A stretch of 64,000 bases of DNA from Tenodera sinensis (taxonomy: Eukaryota > Arthropoda > Insecta > Mantodea > Mantidae), in NCBI GenBank assembly GCA_030765045.1, contig CM060962.1, positions 266,899,330 through 266,963,329 on the forward strand. Direction: 5' to 3'. Both the position numbers and the translations under genes were made by a program. The first letter of the stretch is position 1; each line of letters begins with the position of its first letter. Shown piece by piece: positions 21,794 through 32,190 of this stretch. The notes under the pieces were generated by a model. It ran no database searches and had not been told where the DNA came from. It saw nothing but the letters and a program-made list of their open reading frames with translations.

Positions 21794-22325
21794 TCAGATG
21801 TGGCTGTCCAGTGATGAATGGCGGTAAATTGCGGCAGGCATGAAAAGCAATGTAATTTTCCAAATTGTATTGCACCCTGGATGACAAAGGCATAGAATTT
21901 CGGCCTCCAAGGAATGTGGTTCATCTTTCTACTCTTGCTCGTATAATACACGCAGCATTGTACTTCTTGGACCAGTAGATGCCAACTATAAGTTTATATA
22001 AATTGATATTGGGGTAAATTGCCGAGTAACTGATGCAGGAGGGTTCAGAGAGTGATTTAGTTGAAGCTTTGGAAGCAGGCTGTCTTTATCTGCCAAGCAA
22101 TGGAATCTGGAACTAGGAGGAGTACCAATTCCATATGAAATGGCGCCTGATTATGCATCCTCTCTCCACATGCACATCATGAGACCATTTCCAAATCGAA
22201 ATTTATTACAAAAGAGGTTTTGCAACAGCGCAATATACTGTTCAAAATGTCTTTGGTATTTTTGCTAACAGATTGCTCATCTTTATCAGTTCAAGAACAA
22301 ATTTATAGAAATGGTTTTACTGCAT
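21794..22325 (+). pseudogene. PIF/Harbinger-type transposase remnant (DDE_Tnp_4)
   Basis: Plus-strand pieces in several frames follow the Harbinger transposase order. NFPNCIAPW (about 21857-21883) matches the FPNCIGA.DGK block. VDANYKFI, stop, IDIGVNCRVTDAGGFRESDL (about 21977-22054) matches the VDANYKF.Y.D.G..GR.SDGGVF block. LVEALEAGCLYLPSNG follows. The later PIPYEMAPDYAS and MRPFPNRNLLQKRF correspond to the PVPYV.VGDDAF and PYP..NL..... segments. TAQYTVQNVFGIFANRLLIF matches the R..VENAFGILANRFRIF block. At least four frameshifts and three stops are present. Only the third acidic region can be traced roughly and the first catalytic D is lost (PWMTK in place of A.DGK). Confidence 0.85.
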
Positions 22326-22683
22326 ATATCCTTGTAGACACCATGGGAAGAGGAGAATACTGTAGGCTTATGCAAAATTGATCTTTAAAGAGCTGGCCGC
22401 TATTGATGGCTTTTAAATTCCATTGTATTTACAGTATATATAGTCTGCACCCCCCACCACCAAAAGAAAAAAAAAACACTGACAACGCATGCGCAGGAAT
22501 GTTATTATGCTCAGGTCGATCATCACACATGGCTAAAACAGTGTTGCCATGTCTGCCAAAGTAAAAGCATAAGATTTGATTTTGAAAAAAGCAGGAGAAA
22601 ATAGTAGATTTTTGTAACGGCTTAGGTATACATATTTATGACAACAACAACAACCACAACAAAAGCAACAACAACAACAACAA

Positions 22684-22863
<180 letters not shown>

Positions 22864-22865
22864 CA

Positions 22866-23213
22866 GTATTGCGCAATAGTCTCCATTCTGTTTCTATTTG
22901 TTGGATTTCTTCTGCTTTCACGAAATTAGGAAAATGAGAAGCAAGTGGTGCAATTGACTGAATTGTTTGGATTTTAGCTGGTTCTAACACTTCCAACATC
23001 GTAAGAAGAGGATCACTTAATGATAAACGAACTGTCGCGAACTGACTCAACGTTAAAATCAACACAACGTAATTTGAAAACTTGAACATATTTGTCAGGC
23101 AGGGATGATTTTGTCAGAGGTATTTGAACTTTGGCAACAAAATAATTTTCTTCCACAGGAAGAAGTACTTTTGGATCCCTGTATTCAACTTTATCTATTT
23201 CAGTGGAATTCAA
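22866..23213 (-). pseudogene. hAT transposase, C-terminal (dimerisation-region) remnant
   Basis: On the minus strand from 23213, VEENYFVAKVQIPLTKSSL and FKLRCVDFNVESVR match the part of hAT transposases upstream of the C-terminal region. One frame over, SDPLLTMLEVLEPAK is followed by SIAPLASHFPNFVKAEEIQQ and IETEWRLLRN. This fits the V.DP...L..LDP....SIAPLA..FP.......LQ.LD.EWR pattern seen in many insect hAT proteins. One frameshift separates the two pieces, and the trinucleotide array replaces the end of the protein. The DDE catalytic core is absent. Confidence 0.75.
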
Positions 23214-23734
23214 ATGTTCAGTTTTAATGTAGCAGTTCGCAATGCAGAAACAACAGTTGTAGTATACTGTTTATGTATACAGGTGATTATATTAATATTT
23301 TGTTTTTATACACGAGGAAAATGCCTTGCCTGAAAATCTTTTTCGGAAGAGCGAATTATATGATGTTAATGAAAATAGAGTTTAAACGGAAAGTAGATAT
23401 AAATAGGAGTTTTTGAAGTTGGTTCAGTTTTTAGCAGTAGATCAGTAGATTTTCAAACAAGTAGGAGATCTCCTGCAAAATCAGTAGACCTAGCAACCTT
23501 GGCTTGCATACCTTCCGTATTAAGATACCAAAACGAATGTTAACAAATTGTCACAACCATTGTTCTCAAACTTCGACACTCTCCAGCATTCAAACCGTGC
23601 ATTTCCGGACTTCAAACCGTGCATTTCCGGACCGGGTTTGCTATTTGAAAGCCGATCAGTTTGCCGTCCCGCACAAGATACTAGGCGTTGTCGGTGTAGT
23701 TTTTTGCGAAACCCTGTGTCACATACTTGGAGAA

Positions 23735-23943
23735 TCAACTGGAAATGGGCGAGATACGTAGCAAGGCCTCACCACGATAGATGGGCTCAGTCGACCACTA
23801 TGTGGGACCCATACATAGCAAGCAGAAACCGAGGAAGACCAAGAACAAGATGGGCAGACGACTTCAGAGAACTAGTAGGACCACAGTGTTCCAGTGCCGC
23901 AAGTTGTAGAACTGTTTGGAAAGACTATGAAAGAGAACTATAA
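23735..23943 (+). pseudogene. RTE-like non-LTR retrotransposon, ORF C-terminus
   Basis: The frame NWKWARYVARPHHDRWAQSTTMW continues with RGRPRTRWADDFRELVG and ends CRTVWKDYEREL, then a stop at 23941-23943. This matches the conserved C-terminal tail of RTE-type endonuclease-RT proteins (W.GH.AR..D.RW......W......RGRP..RW.DD......W.......R..W......). The RT domain is missing, so this is a 5'-truncated tail. The longer open frame that begins at 23548 runs through transposon terminal sequence and is not part of the protein. Confidence 0.8.
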
Positions 23944-24717
23944 AGAAATGATGGTCTATGATCACAAAAACCGCGTTTAAGTTAGATTAAATTTAAGAAT
24001 TATTACTGGAATTCAAAGTGTCCAAGAACGAATGTTCATTCTACTCACGTGGAATAGCTCACCACGTGAGTGTTATAAAAAGTCTTCCCTCTCCTACTGG
24101 AGGCGTTTGCCCTGTACTGAAAACTTAAGGCGTTATTTATTTTTTATTTATCTGTTCACTCACATATGTCAACACCTGTTGCATGACGCATTTTTACGAC
24201 AGTTGCAGATATTTGTAGTTTTAATTTTGAGCTGCTTCATCAAAACGGACTGTAAATGTTCTTCGGTCATAGGGGACCTACATATAGATTTGATATATTT
24301 CATTTTCGAAAATGTCTTTACTGATACGTGTTGATTCGAATATTGATATTGGTCCTCATGTTATCTGTATCATTTAGTAACGCAACAACAGCATGAGGAA
24401 GTAGGCAGTGTTGCTCTTAGGTGTGTTTCAGCTTGCTGTTGTGGCAAACTGGGTAGGGACATACCATACGTTTAGTTGATGTCTTACAGTCCAATATGTA
24501 CATAGTAGAAATGTACAAATTACTGTATACCTCCAAAATATGGTACAAGTTGGTCACCCTGGTCACAGCCAGTGAAGATGTGCAGCAATCTCCTGGGATG
24601 CAACTGCTTGTCCTGTGGATTTATTGCGATTATAGTAGTCGACATTTTGAGCAGCTGTTTTAAAGAAAGTTCTACGCAGCATAGTTACAACATATTGAGC
24701 TAAAGTGTACGTGGGCT

Positions 24718-24890
24718 GTCTCTGTGCTTGAGTGGTCAGCATTCTACCTTGTCAACCCAGAGGTCCCCGGTTCGATTCCCAGCTGGGGCAGGGGAATGTT
24801 TCTTTAATTAGAATCATTCCCGACCCTCCGCAGAGACTGGAGCTATGAATGTGGGAGTGAATGTGGGAGTGTTTCCTAACTAAAATCAAT
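24718..24890 (+). mobile_element. tRNA-derived SINE, plus strand
   Basis: tRNA-like head with CTGTGCTTGAGTGGTCAGCA (A-box region) and CCCCGGTTCGATTCCCAGC (B box). The body contains CCTCCGCAGAGACTGGAGCT and a doubled GAATGTGGGAGT unit. Same family as the minus-strand copy at 3905-4098. Confidence 0.75.
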
Positions 24891-24909
24891 AACATTGATG
24901 TGTTGCAGT

Positions 24910-25060
24910 CATACAACTTTCTCTAGCCGCTATCTTTAGTCTTTTATACCTTACACAAACTATTCTTGCAAAAGCTTACTTTTCTATTTGCTTCGCTTTA
25001 AAGGATAAGTGTTTACAGAAGCGGTTCCTTTCGTTGTAGGTATTCTGGCGTGGTCCATAA
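24910..25060 (-). mobile_element. family A repeat fragment, minus strand (tail only)
   Basis: Contains ACTTTCTCTAGCCGCT, CACAAACTATTCTTGCAAAAGC and GTTGTAGGTATTCTGG, the minus-strand tail blocks of family A (compare 44590-44720). Diverged. Only the tail is recognisable. Confidence 0.55.
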
Positions 25061-25720
25061 TGGAACGTAACTATTTACGTGGGTGCTGACAAATATATTC
25101 CCATCCATTGTTCTCCTAAGCGTAGATATAAAGTTAGAGCATAAGAACTTTTTGTGTTTTGCTCTTGTAACACACTTCAAACTTTGTATTTTCAGTTTAC
25201 ATTATCGTTCTCTTATTACCGTTAGATGGCGGTGAAAAACCTTGCCCTCCATGTTGCTATGAACAGTCTCATACGAGTATAAATCTCGTAGGTGTCATCA
25301 AATTTAACCACATATGCAAGTAATTCGTCATTTTCTCTAGATGGCCAAATTATGCCTCATTGGTTAAACCTTTCTTTGTGTACCAATTATGGAATATAAT
25401 GGAGTTGTAGATAAAATATACTAAAGTAAACCAATGTTTTTAAATATACTTGAAATGGAATCCATTTGATTTTTTTTTGAAGGGTGAGAGGCTTTTGTCA
25501 CATGTTTCTTATATTACCTACCTCAGAAACCAAACCATTACTCTTCTCTTCATAGAGTTGTATCCGAACCATCCCTTCATTGCACTTAGATTGTAAATTG
25601 ACATTGTTCATTGATTCGTTTCTGTGTTCCTGAGTTGTAATTCAAACCAAAGAGATGAAGCAGAGGTATTAGATCAAAGTTATGGCATATGAATAGGTTA
25701 TGGAGAGATATATCTAATAT
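25061..25720. other. no gene seen
   Basis: AT-rich spacer with no supported features. Confidence 0.5.
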
Positions 25721-26270
25721 TGTGACAAAACGACAAAATCAGTCCAGTTACCTTTCTATCGCTTTATCTCCTTTCCAACAAATACACAGTTGTCTTCTAC
25801 TGACATAAACACAGTCTACAGTGTTTTAACTTCCAACTAATAACCTTGACTCAATCCTTTCTCTGTCTGTCATACACATATTCCGAAGATACAATCGCTC
25901 GAAGCTCGTCAAAACTTCTTCACTTCGACGAGACGTACCTTTCACGACAGTACTACACACACACACAAACACACACACACACACACACACACAGCTGTCT
26001 CGCTCTCCCTAACACACTGACCGACTCATGCTTGTAACTGAGTCTCTTCTGCTGTTTCCTCGCCTCATTATATAGTGAGGATGACACAACATGGACCTTT
26101 CTCGACTTCCACAAACAGGGCGGGTGCCGTACAGTTCTCGAAGGCTCTGGAAAACCCTTTGCGTTGCCGCTTGATTATTGTTAGTCACATGTTTGCTCGC
26201 CGACCTGGTACGTGGTGAGAAGTAGCTTGACCTCGACCGTCTTTTATTGTGCGCCGCGTCCGGCGTCACA
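25721..26270 (-). mobile_element. solo LTR (550 bp)
   Basis: Begins TGTGACAAAACGAC and ends GGCGTCACA, so it has the TG...CA boundaries and an inverted TGTGAC/GTCACA terminus. Flanks are ATAT (25717-25720) and GTAT (26271-26274), a 4-bp target duplication with one change. On the minus strand a TATA-like CTATATAATG lies at about 26066-26075. It is followed after about 25 bp by CTCAGTTACAAGCATGAGTCG, which is conserved in the copy at 50883 and is a plausible transcription start. An internal CA microsatellite (about 25952-25993) has expanded. No internal retrotransposon sequence is attached. The ATAT-type target and 4-bp duplication are what Ty3/Gypsy elements usually show. Confidence 0.85.
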
Positions 26271-26719
26271 GTATACTCGTATCTCAGTATTCAGTTGATA
26301 GCAGTACAACAGTGTAAAATAAGGTAGAATATGTATCTCACAAAGAGTAAGACTAGGGTGTTCTTGTGCTCGGCATTGTTTAATATTTATAAACGTGACG
26401 TGCTCAAATCTAACAAGAACAGTTGATTTGTAATTTTAAACTTAAGAAGGCCGTTTTAAATACACTTCCTTTAGTAGACAACCAGGTTCTGGCGGTAGAA
26501 TCAGAGGATAATTTGTGGAGGTTACATGAAGTGGCAAAATCAAGTATTTAAAAATTGTCTCAAAGAAAACTTACGTTTTAGCATTTTATGGAAAAGACGA
26601 ACTTACAGCCAAAATTTTAATTGGGAAACAAACCTTTGAACAAGGTCACCTCTATTATGTTCTTGGTTGTGACATTTTATTTATATGCTAAGGGTCCGGA
26701 GAAAAAATTGTTTAAATTA
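26271..26719. other. no gene seen
   Basis: AT-rich sequence. It may be decayed upstream parts of the RTE-like remnant but nothing is recognisable. Confidence 0.4.
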
Positions 26720-27090
26720 TAACAAATGTTTGGTGCAATAAAAAGAACTCTATTGTAAAAGTAAGGTAGGGAGCGATCCTGACATTTTATAATCTCAGTG
26801 CTCTTGTGTTACTTAATGGTGCAGAAACGTGGACTTTAACAACTAGTATGGAAAGAAGAAATGAAGCGGCAGAGACCATTGGCAGGTTACAGGATCACAA
26901 AAGGATCTAGGAAATCTGAGAGCAATAATAGGTATAACAGAAAAGATACACTAACACTGAAATAAGTGTCTCGAATGGAGCATGGTTGCATTTCTAAAGA
27001 ATTTTATGAATATGAATCCCAAGGAAAATAAATATAGGACGACCTAGGGACAGATAGAAGGATCTGTTGTGAACTACTTTGTTTCGAAAT
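26720..27090 (+). pseudogene. RTE-like non-LTR retrotransposon RT tail
   Basis: Plus strand: MFGAIKRTLL (about 26728) corresponds to the ...FG.L.K........K segment. SALVLLNGAETWTLTTSMER with RNEAAE (26799-26877) matches the V..LLYG.ETW.LTK....RLEAAE block that follows the RT domain. At about 27039-27060 RRPRDR, stop, KDLL matches the GRPR.RWKDDL block near the C-terminus. Stops and frameshifts lie between. Another tail of the same broad type is at 23735-23943. Confidence 0.75.
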
Positions 27091-27586
27091 AGAAGAGAAC
27101 TGTCTAACTCGAATGGTACAAGATGAACAAAGAGAATTGATACTTGCTGGGTGTTACGTAAAGGTGGAAACAACACTTCCACCAGCTAAAGCAAAGAGGT
27201 GTTTTTTCTGCGCGTCAGTGTACTTGGGAGGCTGAACATGCAGTTTGCTGTACGTTGGCTGTGAAGTTTCATCTCTTTCCATAATATTGCAAGAAACAGC
27301 TGAATGGTGATAGGACACAAAACATAAAACAATAGTGAGTAAAGATAATATAAAATAATATAAAATAAAGATCTGTATAATAACCCTGGCACCTAATTAC
27401 TTCAACCAGAGCTAATATGCTAGACTTTTAACATTTATTTATTCTACACATTCATACATAGAGCACAATTATTCCCCAGCTGATTCTTACTTTTTCCCGG
27501 TTAACCACAAGGGAATCTCACATTAGAGATAAATACCCCAAGGGCAACTTGTTCTTTATGTCCCGGGTTTAAGTAACCTTTAGATG

Positions 27587-27741
27587 GTAATTATTATTTA
27601 TTTATGTATTTATGTCGTACTGGCAAGTTGGCCATGGTAGCTTAATGGTGAAAGCAGCCGCTCGATAAGCGGAAGATCCGTGGTTCAAATCCCGACTATG
27701 GTATTGAATTTTTCAGTTTCTTATTCAACCTCTTAAAAATA
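27587..27741 (+). mobile_element. SINE-like unit related to the one at 12.6 kb
   Basis: It opens with the same 20-bp AT-rich leader (GTAATTATTATTTATTTATG) and the same pre-core block (TACTGGCAAGTTG versus TTCTGGCAGTTTG). The tRNA-like core follows at 27631-27703. Its acceptor stem is GCCATGG/CTATGGT (7 pairs, two G-T), the D arm is GCTT/AAGC, and the anticodon stem is GCCGC/GCGGA with one mismatch. The loop is TCGATAA and the T loop TTCAAAT with a poor T stem. The ATTGAATTTTT block follows the core as in the other copy. The long inverted arm upstream of the core is missing here. AACCT occurs on both sides but no convincing target duplication is visible. Confidence 0.7.
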
Positions 27742-27774
27742 CGTGTTGCACTGACTCTTATTCCTCTTCTTTCT

Positions 27775-28362
27775 TCACGTTAGCCCAGATAAATATTTGC
27801 AGAAATCAACTAAGTATTAATTTTCTTGTAGGTGCAAGTGCAATATGCGAATACAGTAGGATTTGAGCTATAGTCAAATGTTTTAAAGCTGGTCGCTATA
27901 TGAAGGCTTTGAAATTCCGTTCTCTTTGCATGACCAAGCGATACAAAAGTGAATAGCGATGTTCCATTTGAGAAAAGTTGAGGTATTACGAAATTCACAC
28001 AAATAACAAGGAATATATCTGAAATGGTTCACTGCACAAAAATATGCATTTGGACATAACTTATGTATTTTAAGGAAATTTACACGTTTTGTACAGTAAG
28101 ATTTGGTCTATCTCTTAGGGTTTGCCAGTTATACAAAATTCATCAAGAATAAACAACGCCACATAGGCTACAGTCAGAAAATTCAAGATATACATTTCCT
28201 CTGTCATAAAAATATCTTGCACATATGACATTTTAATCAAGATCCTTAAATCCATTTTTGAGAAAATATGCCTCAAAGCGTATGCTTCCTGTGAAAACTC
28301 GACATGGAAATTTTGGGTGGAATAAAATACTTCCTCTACATACTATACGTAGTAGAGAAAAT
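27775..28362 (-). mobile_element. family A repeat, minus strand
   Basis: Read on the minus strand it starts near AGTAGAGAAAAT/AAAAAAT (28351-28368), corresponding to ACTTTCTCTACT preceded by ATTTTT. It retains TTCCACCC, CCATATGTTTAAGA-like, TCTGGC-like and CAAAGAGAACGGAAT blocks. The GT-rich block is deleted and the last about 100 bp of the tail are lost. Confidence 0.85.
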
Positions 28363-28654
28363 AAAAAATTGTAAACGCCAACAACACAAAACCTTTTTTC
28401 TTTGGGGGGGTGGGGGGGCTTGAAGTTAAATTTTCTTCAGCCCAGCGAGACAACTGCTTGCCCACTTGCCTACTCTGACCTGGGAGTTTCAGTGATTCTC
28501 ACTGCTTGGTAGGCGAGTGCTCGTGTGAGCCCTTTCATTTCGTTACCTTCTCATGTTTCAAGCGTGCTTCTAGGTGTCGTGGTTTATGGCGTGGACGAAG
28601 GTCTACTCATTGTGGACACTAGAGGGCTGCTTGGTCGACGGATCGTTCATCTCT

Positions 28655-28658
<4 letters not shown>
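28363..28658. other. no gene seen; short G tract
   Basis: Contains GGGGGGGTGGGGGGG at about 28404-28418 and otherwise unremarkable mixed sequence. Confidence 0.4.

Positions 28659-28710
<52 letters not shown>
28659..28710. repeat. (CT)n microsatellite
   Basis: About 26 CT units, pure. Open frames reading through it (poly-Ser/Leu or Arg/Glu) are artefacts. Confidence 0.97.
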
Positions 28711-28711
<1 letters not shown>

Positions 28712-28949
28712 GGCAGTTCAGTAGTGGGACGCGTCTTCGAGCCTGGAGCTGTTAGGCATTTCGGCGTATCTCCGTGGCCTGTAGCCTCCTGTGTTTGCTT
28801 CGCAACATCCTTTTCTACTGGAGGTGGGGTTGTTAGCCGCAACAGATCTGTGTAGGTCGCAGGTCGCGAGGTGTCTCCCATCTATATATAAGTTATACCT
28901 AACGTCCTTTAACCGGGTAGATCATATAGGACGGCGAATGAACGAAATA

Positions 28950-29135
28950 GCGGAAATGATGCTCAAAGGGACCAGGGTACCCTAGAGCTTAGAATTACCT
29001 AACACCCATCTGGACAAGGATAAGGAAAAACCTTAAAAACCTTATCCAGGTAACTCATACTAACCGAGAATCGAACTTGGGAGTTCTCGAATGTGAGATA
29101 GAGACGCTATCCTCAAACTACGTAGGCACTTTAGG
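28950..29135 (-). mobile_element. tRNA-derived SINE, minus strand
   Basis: On the minus strand a tRNA-like head (about 29130-29060) carries GTAGTTTGAGGATAGCG (A-box region) and CAAGTTCGATTCTCGG (B box). It is followed by GGATAAGGTTTTTAAGG and CCTTATCC, a self-complementary body segment, and then CTAGGGTACCCTGG. The 3' limit is approximate. Confidence 0.65.
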
Positions 29136-29217
29136 CCTCTGACGAGAAAATGTCTAGAGCTGAGTTCTACTCTCTGGAGGGGAGAAGGGGAGACGGTAAC
29201 ACATGGCAGCTCATATA

Positions 29218-30052
29218 CAGGTGTCCCAAAAAACGCCGACAACGCTTAGTATGTTGTGTGGGACGGTAAACTGATTCGTTTTCAAATAGGAACCCTGTCT
29301 GGAAATGTACGTTTTGGACGCTGTAGCGTATCGAAAAGTGAGTTGGTGTACGTTCACATTTCGTCAATAAACCCAAACAGTGTACCCCCTACGTTATTGG
29401 TGAGCCTATATCGGCGGTGGTGAGCCTCATGCACAAGACCCGATATGTGCGAGTGTCTTTGAAAAGTTTCAATAGCTTCGTCGAGCCATAAGGTCCTCCG
29501 CTGACGTTACAGGAGTGCCATACACCATATTCTTCATACAACTCCACAGAAAATAGTCGAGTGGTGTCAGATTTGTCCGCCGTGCAGGCCATAGAAGTGG
29601 TCCACCTATACCAATCCATCGATTTAAATATGCGACGTTAAGGTGACTCCACACATTTACATCAAAGTGTGCTGGAGCTCATGTCAGCCATTTCCGCAGC
29701 TGTGTACTGGTACGTGTCGCACTGCTATTAAAACGTTATTGTACTGGAAACTACACAAGTAACGCAGTAGGATGCGCACCAAGGACTCTATGGAGGAATT
29801 TAGCGCAGGTGCAAGAATTTTGTTACGCTCAGGTCGTTCATCCCAGCACAAATATGGCTAAATGGTTGCATACCTTCCGTAAATACCAAAACAAATGTTA
29901 ACAAATCGTCACAACCGTTCGTTCTCAAACTTCGCCGCTCTTCCGCATCCAAAACGTGTATTTTCGCACAGGGGTTCCTTCTGGAAAGTGGACCAGTTTG
30001 CCATCCCGTACAACATACCAAGCGTTGTCGGTGTTTTTAGGGGGACACCCAG
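29218..30052 (-). mobile_element. Tc1/mariner-type element, internally deleted, with long TIRs
   Basis: The left end CAGGTGTCCCAAAAAACGCC and the reverse-complemented right end CTGGGTGTCCCCCTAAAAAC start inverted repeats of at least 110 bp. Both arms share CCGACAACGCTT, GTATGTTGT, GGGAYGGYAAACTG and ACGTTTTGGA. The element is flanked by TA on both sides (29216-29217 and 30053-30054), the standard target duplication of this superfamily. The coding part is short and rearranged (see 29400-29691). The right-hand terminal region also occurs at 23502-23715. Confidence 0.85.
29400..29691 (-). pseudogene. Tc1/mariner-type transposase, N-terminus joined to C-terminus
   Basis: On the minus strand a start codon at 29689-29691 gives MADMSSSTL. 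Within about 10 codons the sequence jumps to the C-terminal part: NVWSHLNVAYLNRWIGIGGP, then ARRTNLTPLDYFLW and MKNMVYGTPVTSAEDL. This resembles the insect DDE family ending in RWIGRGGP..WP.RSPDLTPLDFFLWG..K..VY.TP. The HTH region and first two catalytic acids are deleted. The expected third acid in SPDLTP reads N here (RTNLTP), so the copy is dead on two counts. Downstream residues are frameshifted. Confidence 0.8.
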
Positions 30053-30080
30053 TATAGATCTTTATTTGCATAAACTGCTG

Positions 30081-30614
30081 TGTCCCTCACCGACTTAGGA
30101 GTTAAGCTGGACAAGGGTCTAACTTAGGGGCCTCTCCGCACGGACACAGGGGGCAATTGCTTCACTGTACCACATGCTGTGGTCCCGGACGCCCGTTTCC
30201 CTTATGCTTTACCGAGCCCTCATTATCGCCCTCATGCTTTACGCCTGCGAGATCTGGGGTATGGCCGCAGACAGAAGGAACCTATGGCTACAACGGGCGC
30301 AGAACCGAGGACTCCGGTCCATCTTTTCTGTTCTCCTTCCTTTCTCTGTGAGACTGCTTCACGAAACTCGTCTCTTCGCACTTGGAGGATGAAATATGGC
30401 GCCGGGCAGCAAAATTCTATGCCAGTTTATCACCATATCAAAGCGCCCCGATTAGGTCTCTTGGGGATTATGATCCAAAAGTACGCCGGTTTAGGCAACA
30501 TTGGGTTCCCCAGGTATGCCAGATAGCACAGGAGCAATTCAACCAGCAGCTAAAGGTGAGCTCCTCATTTAATCCCATCCAAGAGTTGTTCGGTCTCAAA
30601 ACTATCCCCAACTA
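30081..30614 (+). pseudogene. Jockey-like non-LTR retrotransposon RT, C-terminus
   Basis: Plus strand: DLGVKLDKGLT (about 30091-30123) matches the YLGV.LD..LTW block. LYRALIIALMLYACEIWGMA with ADRRNLWLQRAQNRGLRSIF (about 30204-30323) matches the LYRA.I.P...Y..PVWG.A.....KLQ..QNR.LR.I block. The tail EDEIWRRAAKFYASLSPY with IRSLGDYDPK runs to a stop at 30612-30614. Frameshifts lie near 30140, 30330 and 30380. It begins only 28 bp after the TA flank of the neighbouring Tc1/mariner-type element. It is a different subfamily from the copy at 16288. Confidence 0.8.
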
Positions 30615-30804
30615 AACATAACAATTTCCACAACGCCAGGATGCAGGACAGTAATCAAGGTGCAATAAGCTTCTTTCTTAACCTCAAACCTACCTATAAT
30701 AAAACATGCAGCTTAAACAACAGTTGCTATAAATCCTATGTGCAATTACATCCTATTGAGGGTTGGTACGCAACAAAAACATTCAGCCTGAACATCAAGC
30801 ACGT

Positions 30805-31075
30805 GACTACTGTGTTCTCTCACGAGAATGTGGTTGTAAGGAATGTGTTTGCCATCAACAACTCTATCGTTTTCTGAGAAAGATTACGGTTACAGCTTCA
30901 ACATATCAACAAGGCTTAGGCCTCTTAGAAACATACACTCTTGTGCTAGCAACGCTGGGACACTAACGTTGCACGGATGACGGATCTAGCCATAATGCAT
31001 CTCAGAAAACGCTGGATTGCTAATATCAAACACATTTCTTGCAGCCACATTCTCGTGTGAGGAACGCAGTATATT
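30805..31075. repeat. foldback (hairpin) repeat
   Basis: 30805-30880 and 31010-31075 are inverted copies (shared CACGAGAATGTGG, AATGTGTTTG and CGTTTTCTGAGA), about 78 percent by eye, separated by about 130 bp. This may be a MITE or foldback element. It lies shortly after a retrotransposon stop codon. Confidence 0.7.
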
Positions 31076-31744
31076 TTTCCCTCTTGTGCTTGCTGATGTC
31101 CCGTGTTTTAAGACAGACACTGTGAAAGCAACAAACCAGCCGTTTTCTGGCACCACTATCAATCCGTGATACTAAAAAGCGCGAGGTTACATATTAAAAT
31201 CACAATTGTAAATTTATGGCTTGTGGGTAGAGATAGCATACGCATTCTTACTTTTCTGATTTATTAGTGTTTCCATAAGGCATCGAGGTTCTAACTACAA
31301 AGCTTCTTGAAGCTTTATATCATTTCCCATATGTCTTTCCCAGGACATCCCTATTTAACTTTCCTCTGGAGTTAATAATTTCACTAATATTTTCGTTGGC
31401 TAGTGTCACACCCAAAGTTAGGAACACCTGCGTAACATTTGAGGGTGCACAGGTCAACCCTTGCCGCAGTGATTCTGGAGGAGGGGGGTGGGGGTTGAAC
31501 GAAATCCAGGGCGCGAGTCTGCGTCACCTGCTCTGGGAATAAGGGACCCAGGGATCGACCCGCCCTATAGCAACTTTAGTCCTCTCGAGACACAGGACTT
31601 TCTTATGCTGCCAACTTTTGAAATAATACCGTGGGTAGTCGGTAAACCATTACTGGTGAACACAAATTTCAGTATGAACTAGATATTTACTTATGAGTCG
31701 TTATACAACAGGAATATCAATTTTTGTTTTGTTTTTCTTCCTTT
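31076..31744. other. no gene seen
   Basis: No supported feature. A weak tRNA-like B-box resemblance at about 31545-31565 was not accepted. Confidence 0.45.
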
Positions 31745-32190
31745 ATCACATAACTGGTAGGTAGAGTCAGTATTGTATTCCACCCAAAAATTCGATACCC
31801 AGTTTTATAGATATACATATATCTATAAAAGGTCCGTGTGTGTCTGAACAGCGTAACAATAAACAAACAGCCATTAAATTCCAAATTTGGTATTGAATTT
31901 GAATATATTCCAAGCATGCGACACTAATATTTTAAAGAAAATCTCTTCAACCCAAATATCTCCAGTTAAGTTACAAAAGTTCAATATGATTGATTTTATG
32001 AAAATGACCAAGTATTTTTATTAAAATGTTACATGTTTAACATAGTTACCTAACAAAAAATGTGTATCGTGAATTTTCTGGAAATAATATTTGAAGTCCT
32101 ATTCATTCCGAAGGAGTTTTGTGTAATTATGAACAGCATGCAAACTATAAAATTGTACCCACAAAAATGTATATGTATTTAAAACACCAT
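31745..32190 (+). mobile_element. family A repeat, plus strand, diverged
   Basis: Starts near ACTGGTAGGTAGAGTCAG and contains TATTGTATTCCACCCAAAAA, AGGTCCGTGTGTGTCTG, GCGACACTAATATTTTA-like, TTTATTAAAATGTTACATG and TTTTCTGGAAATAAT blocks. Most of the tail is missing. Confidence 0.75.

Noticed and set aside
27631..27703. Functional tRNA gene (anticodon GAT by position)
   Set aside because: Same family as the previous one; T stem largely unpaired and position 33 is C.
28654..28881. Open frames across the CT array
   Set aside because: Ser/Leu or Arg/Glu repeats of the dinucleotide array joined to unrelated flanks.
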